DNA of 64,000 nt, from NCBI GenBank assembly GCA_036675345.1, contig JAKFFE010000020.1, positions 372,001 through 436,000 on the forward strand, given 5' to 3'. The position numbers were made by a program, and so were the translations under genes. Below, in pieces: positions 60,749 to 64,000 of the stretch. The notes under the pieces were generated by a model that ran no database searches, was not told the DNA's origin, and saw only the letters and a list, made by a program, of their open reading frames with translations. The number at the start of each line of letters is the position of its first letter. The first letter of the stretch is position 1. Origin of the DNA: JALYOC01 sp036675345 (GTDB taxonomy: Bacteria; Myxococcota; Myxococcia; Myxococcales; Myxococcaceae).

Positions 60749-60810
60749 TGGGCCAAGCCTATAACCGAAGTGCGGCCCCACCGTCCCTCCCTGATACGCT
60801 GCAACCCTCC

Positions 60811-61587
60811 GTGCGCGCGCTCCTGATCCTCTCCATCCTGTTTCTGATCGTGATGGTGGTGTTCGTCCCCATCTCCTACTTCTGGACCGCCCGGAGCCTG
60901 CCGGCGCTGAACAGCGAGTTCGACCTGGAGCGGAACCTGCGCGGCTACATCGAGGGAGAGCGGATGGGCGCCCGCGCCGGCCTGGCTCCCAGCGAGCGGG
61001 CCCCGGTGGACTTCCAGCGGCCGGACCTGACCCAGTACCCCAAGGACCTGGTGGGGCTGTGGATCTCCAGCTGGGATTGCCCCACCTACTTCCAGACCCC
61101 GCGGGAGTCTGGCGGCCAGTGGGCGTGGCGGATGTTCGTGGCCCAGTTCTTCAACGTGCAGCTGCCCGGGGACGGGCGCTGCGAGCGGATCTTCGCGCTG
61201 AACATCGCCCAGGCCTTGAAGATCAAGGGCGCGCAGTCGCAGGCGATCGCCGCCCACAAGATCCACAACCTGCTGCAGAAGGATCAGCTGGTGGCCTACG
61301 CCATGGCCACGGTGACCTTCGAGCGATCGATCATCGGCGTGGAGGACGGCTCCAAGCGGTTGTTCCAGCGCAACGTGGACACCCTGAAGCTGGAGGAGCT
61401 GGCCGAGCTGCAACTGGCGATGGCCCCCCACTACTACTTCGAGGACATCCGCAATTGCCGCAACCCGTCCTTGATCCGCCAGGCCCGCGACTTCGTGATC
61501 AGCGAGCTGGCCTTCGACGGGCTGATCCCCGAGGACCGCGCCCGCGCCGCGATGGCCCAGGCGGTGGGGTGTACCCGGAGCCGGTAG
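60811..61587 (+). CDS. Membrane-anchored protein with degenerate GT51-like domain
   Basis: The 258-residue protein starts at GTG with an N-terminal membrane helix (ALLILSILFLIVMVVFVPISYFW). The rest matches the back half of glycosyltransferase-51 peptidoglycan polymerases: LFQRNVDTLKLEELAELQLAMAPHYYF, and DFVISELAFDGLIPEDRARAAMAQA, in place of LSEAALLAGLPQAPS and the following helices. The catalytic Glu-Asp-x-x-Phe motif of active GT51 enzymes is missing, so it is probably an inactive, regulatory or structural relative. It is divergent from the flavin reductase gene. Confidence 0.75.
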   Translation: MRALLILSILFLIVMVVFVPISYFWTARSLPALNSEFDLERNLRGYIEGERMGARAGLAPSERAPVDFQRPDLTQYPKDLVGLWISSWDCPTYFQTPRESGGQWAWRMFVAQFFNVQLPGDGRCERIFALNIAQALKIKGAQSQAIAAHKIHNLLQKDQLVAYAMATVTFERSIIGVEDGSKRLFQRNVDTLKLEELAELQLAMAPHYYFEDIRNCRNPSLIRQARDFVISELAFDGLIPEDRARAAMAQAVGCTRSR

Positions 61588-61600
61588 ATGGGACCCGCGC

Positions 61601-62827
61601 CTAGAGCACCTTGCGCTGCGGGGCCAGCACGTTGCCCACCAGCAGCCCGGCGCAGAGGGACACCGCCACCATCATCATCCAGAACAGGGTGTCCATCCCG
61701 GCCACCACGTCCTTGATCAGGAAGCTCTCCAGCCCGCGGAAGCCGATGCTGCCCGGCACCAGCAACAGCAGCCCGGGGACGATGGTGATCACCGAGGGAC
61801 GGTCGCGCAGGTGGGCCAGCAGGTTGCTGACCATCCCCAGCACCACCGCGCCCAAAAAGGCGCCCAGCTCGGTGCCCAGCATCTGGCTTCCCAGCCTCGC
61901 GCCCAGGTAGGCCACCGCGCCGGCCAGCAGGATCCACGGGGCGTCCTCGGCGTCCGCGCGCAAGAGGACGATCGCCGCCAACGCCAGCAGCAGCAGGGCC
62001 ACCAGCTCCGTGCCTGGGGTGGGCACCGTCGGCACGTGGGGCAGCGCCGGCAACAGCGCGCCCAGCCGGGTGGCCAGCGCCACCCCGAACACCAGCTGCA
62101 GCAGGGCCACCGCCGCGCCCATCAGCCGGGAGGTGCCGGACATCAGCTGCCGGGTGCCCAGCTCGGTCATCGCCACCGTCAGGCCCAGGCCCGGGAGGAG
62201 CACGAACAGGCCCCCCAGGGTGGCGATGCGCGGAGACATCGGGACCAGGTGCGCGACCACCACCGAGACCGCCGCGGCGATGAACCCCGCCACCGGGGTC
62301 CGGACCCGACCCAGGGCGGGGCGGTCGGAGAACTGCTCCAGGATGCCGACCAGCAAGCTGGAGATGGCGGCGGCGACGATCTCCGCCAGCCCACCGCCGA
62401 ACAGCCGCGCCCCGGCGCCACCGGCGAGGGCGAAGCAGAGCACGCTGATCACCGCGCCATACGGCTGGGGACGGGCCAGGATCCGCTCGATCTCCCGGGC
62501 CCCCTCCTCCGGGGTCTTCTTGCGGCGGATCACCTCGCCGGCCAGACGGTCCAGGCTGCCCAGCCGCGCCAGGTCCATCTCTCCAGGCTCCATCCGCATC
62601 AGCGAGGTGCGCATCTCCTCGGGAGGACCGAAGGAGGCGATCAGCGTGGTGGGGGTGCTGAAGAACCGGGCCTGCATCCCCAGCACCCGCGCCGCCACCG
62701 AGAGCGCCGCCTCCAGCCGGTGCGCCGGCGCGCCATAGCGGTGCAGCGCCTGGGCCAGGCTGAGGATGAAGGGGATCTCGCCACCCGCGAGGGGGGCAGC
62801 GGTCAGCGGGTACTCGTCGGTGCGCAT
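61601..62827 (-). CDS. Threonine/serine exporter (ThrE) family protein
   Basis: The 408-residue membrane protein fuses the two halves of the ThrE family: an N-terminal soluble/membrane part (FILSLAQALHRYGAPAHRLEAALSVAARVLGMQARFF STPT) and a C-terminal part of about five helices (ILLAGAVAYLGARLGSQMLGTELGAFLGAVVLGMVSNLLA). Homologues export Thr and Ser or act as vacuolar-type transporters. The ATG at 62827 follows AAGGGGGGCGCC and is preferred to one at 62926. Confidence 0.87.
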   Translation of the reverse strand: MRTDEYPLTAAPLAGGEIPFILSLAQALHRYGAPAHRLEAALSVAARVLGMQARFFSTPTTLIASFGPPEEMRTSLMRMEPGEMDLARLGSLDRLAGEVIRRKKTPEEGAREIERILARPQPYGAVISVLCFALAGGAGARLFGGGLAEIVAAAISSLLVGILEQFSDRPALGRVRTPVAGFIAAAVSVVVAHLVPMSPRIATLGGLFVLLPGLGLTVAMTELGTRQLMSGTSRLMGAAVALLQLVFGVALATRLGALLPALPHVPTVPTPGTELVALLLLALAAIVLLRADAEDAPWILLAGAVAYLGARLGSQMLGTELGAFLGAVVLGMVSNLLAHLRDRPSVITIVPGLLLLVPGSIGFRGLESFLIKDVVAGMDTLFWMMMVAVSLCAGLLVGNVLAPQRKVL

Positions 62828-62930
62828 CGGAGGCGCCCCCCTTACCGCAGTGCGCGGCAAAGGTCGGTGACAGCTCTTGGAAGTATCGCTCGCCCGCTTG
62901 CCCTGCTTGCCGGCCGGTGAGCCCACTGCT

Positions 62931-63182
62931 CTAGCTTCGGAGGCTCATCCAGTACTTCGCGTGGATCCCCATCGCACGCCCCAGCGCTTCAAGTTCAACC
63001 ACGGCTTCGGTCGGAACGGGCACGTCGTACTCGAAGAGCTGCGTGCAGTAGTTCTCCAGCGCGATGCCCGGCTCTCCGGCCGCAACCAGCTCCTTCATGT
63101 CCCTCAGCTGCTCGGAGGGCAGGCCGGCACCGTGCTGGTCCAGCAGCCGTCGGAGCCGGGCCTGGATTTCGAGGAGGTTCAT
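62931..63182 (-). CDS. MafI-like immunity protein
   Basis: The 83-residue helical protein resembles MafI-type immunity proteins: LPSEQLRDMKELVAAGEPGIALENYCTQLFEYDVPVPTEAVVELEALGRAMG. The GEPGIALENxxxQLxEYDVPV segment is the family hallmark. Such proteins neutralise polymorphic toxins. No toxin gene is adjacent in the window: the neighbours are ThrE and a repeat-rich gap. It may therefore be an orphan immunity gene acquired or left behind. Confidence 0.75.
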   Translation of the reverse strand: MNLLEIQARLRRLLDQHGAGLPSEQLRDMKELVAAGEPGIALENYCTQLFEYDVPVPTEAVVELEALGRAMGIHAKYWMSLRS

Positions 63183-63792
63183 TGAAGGGTCCCGGGACTG
63201 GGCGGACGGCGCACCGGTGCCTTGCGAGTGAGCCTACCCCAGCCATCGACGGGAGGTCCCGGCGCACCTGGCGAAGGTCGCCGGAAGAGTGTTCCTGAAT
63301 CAGGACGGAGGACCAGCGCCGGTCCGTGCACCGACGATGCGGAGGATCGGCTCGGCTGCAGGGCCGAAGTGCGGAAGGGGGGCGCTCGTCGCGACGGCGC
63401 GCGAACCTCGTCGGCGGCCAGCACAACGCGGTGACCTCCAGGTCACTGCGCTGCGATTTCGGGCGCGCTTTCTCGCAGCGGACTGACCGCCAGGGCACTC
63501 CGTTGTGTTGGCCGGCGCGCCGCGACCGGCAAGTGGTGGCGTCCACCGCGCCGCCCTGGCCCGTGAGGTCACGGGGAGGCTCCCTGGGGAGCGGAAGGAG
63601 CCGGCGCTCCGCCCCGCGAAGGGCGATGCGCAAGCCGGTGCGGCGGCAGGGCCGCGGAGCGAAAAGGAGGCGCCCCTCGCGGACCTCCTCGGCGGCCAAC
63701 ACAACGCGGTGACCTCCAGGTCACTGCGCTGCGATTTCGGGCGGGCGGGCTCAACCGGTCATCGCTTCGACGGCTCCTGACCTGGAGCCGCG
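63183..63792. repeat. Repeat-rich intergenic region
   Basis: About 600 bp without a convincing gene. Copy A (63405-63468) and copy B (63683-63746) are direct repeats matching at 61 of 64 positions. Each contains the inverted repeat GTGACCT-cc-AGGTCAC. A diverged inverted copy lies at about 63472-63516 (it shares CGTTGTGTTGGCCG). Similarity of A and B extends about 60 bp upstream (GCAGGGCCG-type tracts). This looks like a dispersed intergenic repeat. Confidence 0.75.
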
Positions 63793-64000
63793 GTGGCGAA
63801 GCGAAGGTGGCGGATAATTGATGAGGAGCTGCAGGAGGACGTCTGCCTCCTGGTTCTCGCAGGTGTGCCCACCCGACTCGTGGGTTCTGCTGTTGGTGCA
63901 TCGGTATCGACTGTGCTCCGCACGGTGAGGAAACGATTCCAAGACCGACCCCGCTTTTCGAGGGTGTCGTCCAGGGATCTCGCTGACATCCGTCGGCGTG
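63793..64000 (+). CDS. N-terminal HTH protein fragment, truncated by window edge
   Basis: GTG at 63793 follows GGAGCCGC and opens a frame that runs off the window after 69 codons. An in-frame stop at 63778 bounds it upstream. The product (VAKRRWRIIDEELQEDVCLL ... ) contains a helix-turn-helix-like VCLLVLAGVPTRLVGSAVG then ASVSTVLRTVRKRF, ending RDLADIRRR. Transposases of the IS30 type open with a comparable HTH followed by a short ADREEI-like segment. A transcriptional regulator is the alternative. It may mark a mobile element at the boundary of the repeat region. Confidence 0.5.
   Translation, partial: MAKRRWRIIDEELQEDVCLLVLAGVPTRLVGSAVGASVSTVLRTVRKRFQDRPRFSRVSSRDLADIRRR

Noticed and set aside
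63183..63790. Several short frames across the repeat region on both strands
   Set aside because: They are created by the repeats, have Arg/Pro/Ser-rich random composition and no ribosome sites.

Overview
The window is GC-rich DNA whose codons mostly end in G or C. It looks like a chromosomal segment of a myxobacterium (Myxococcota, formerly Deltaproteobacteria). Pointers are a eukaryote-like Ser/Thr kinase with a TolB/PD40-like sensor half, an FHA-domain sigma-54 activator, orphan histidine kinases, many Sec-exported lipoproteins with cysteine-rich, kelch or FG-GAP repeats, and an S46 dipeptidyl-peptidase. The assignment is inferred from gene content. I found no rRNA, tRNA, CRISPR array, prophage or complete insertion sequence.

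Layout. 1-13 kb: a truncated acyltransferase-like membrane protein, RNase Z, membrane pyrophosphatase with its terminator, a chalcone-isomerase-like and TPR pair, a membrane metallophosphoesterase, a YbaK-type deacylase, small lipoproteins, an NmrA-like protein and a Gfo/Idh/MocA oxidoreductase. 13.7-26.4 kb: a RapA-like SNF2 ATPase, a 1481-residue mosaic lipoprotein coupled to an upstream membrane protein, a TMEM43 homologue, an AbiEi/DUF559-like protein behind a strong inverted repeat, an S41 peptidase and dodecin. 26.6-34.7 kb: signalling genes (REC-histidine kinase, Ser/Thr kinase, FHA sigma-54 activator), a 31-bp tandem repeat array and a candidate sigma-54 promoter. 34.8-39.1 kb: DnaJ, Old Yellow Enzyme, YceI and two adjacent selenoprotein genes. 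39.2-52.9 kb: an esterase, a lipoprotein, a histidine kinase, an exported Hcp-like protein, a DEAH-type helicase, a coupled three-gene exported-protein operon, a HAD phosphatase and a LysR/DUF1304 pair. 53.1-64 kb: an LpoA-like lipoprotein, a MobA-like transferase, two CBS proteins, the S46 peptidase and a flavin reductase, a degenerate GT51-like protein, a ThrE exporter, a MafI-like immunity protein, a dispersed repeat and a truncated HTH gene.

The most notable locus is 37.8-39.1 kb. Two consecutive genes each contain an in-frame TGA exactly where their families carry the catalytic Cys/Sec. One is a peroxiredoxin (P-x3-T-x2-U). The other is a GrdB-like protein (U-x2-C-H-R-T). Each TGA is followed by a hairpin at the spacing of a bacterial SECIS, and the second hairpin is a perfect 8-bp inverted repeat. 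A standard gene caller would split both genes. The neighbouring YceI and Old Yellow Enzyme genes suggest a redox or electrophile-stress neighbourhood, but the selenocysteine machinery is not in this window.
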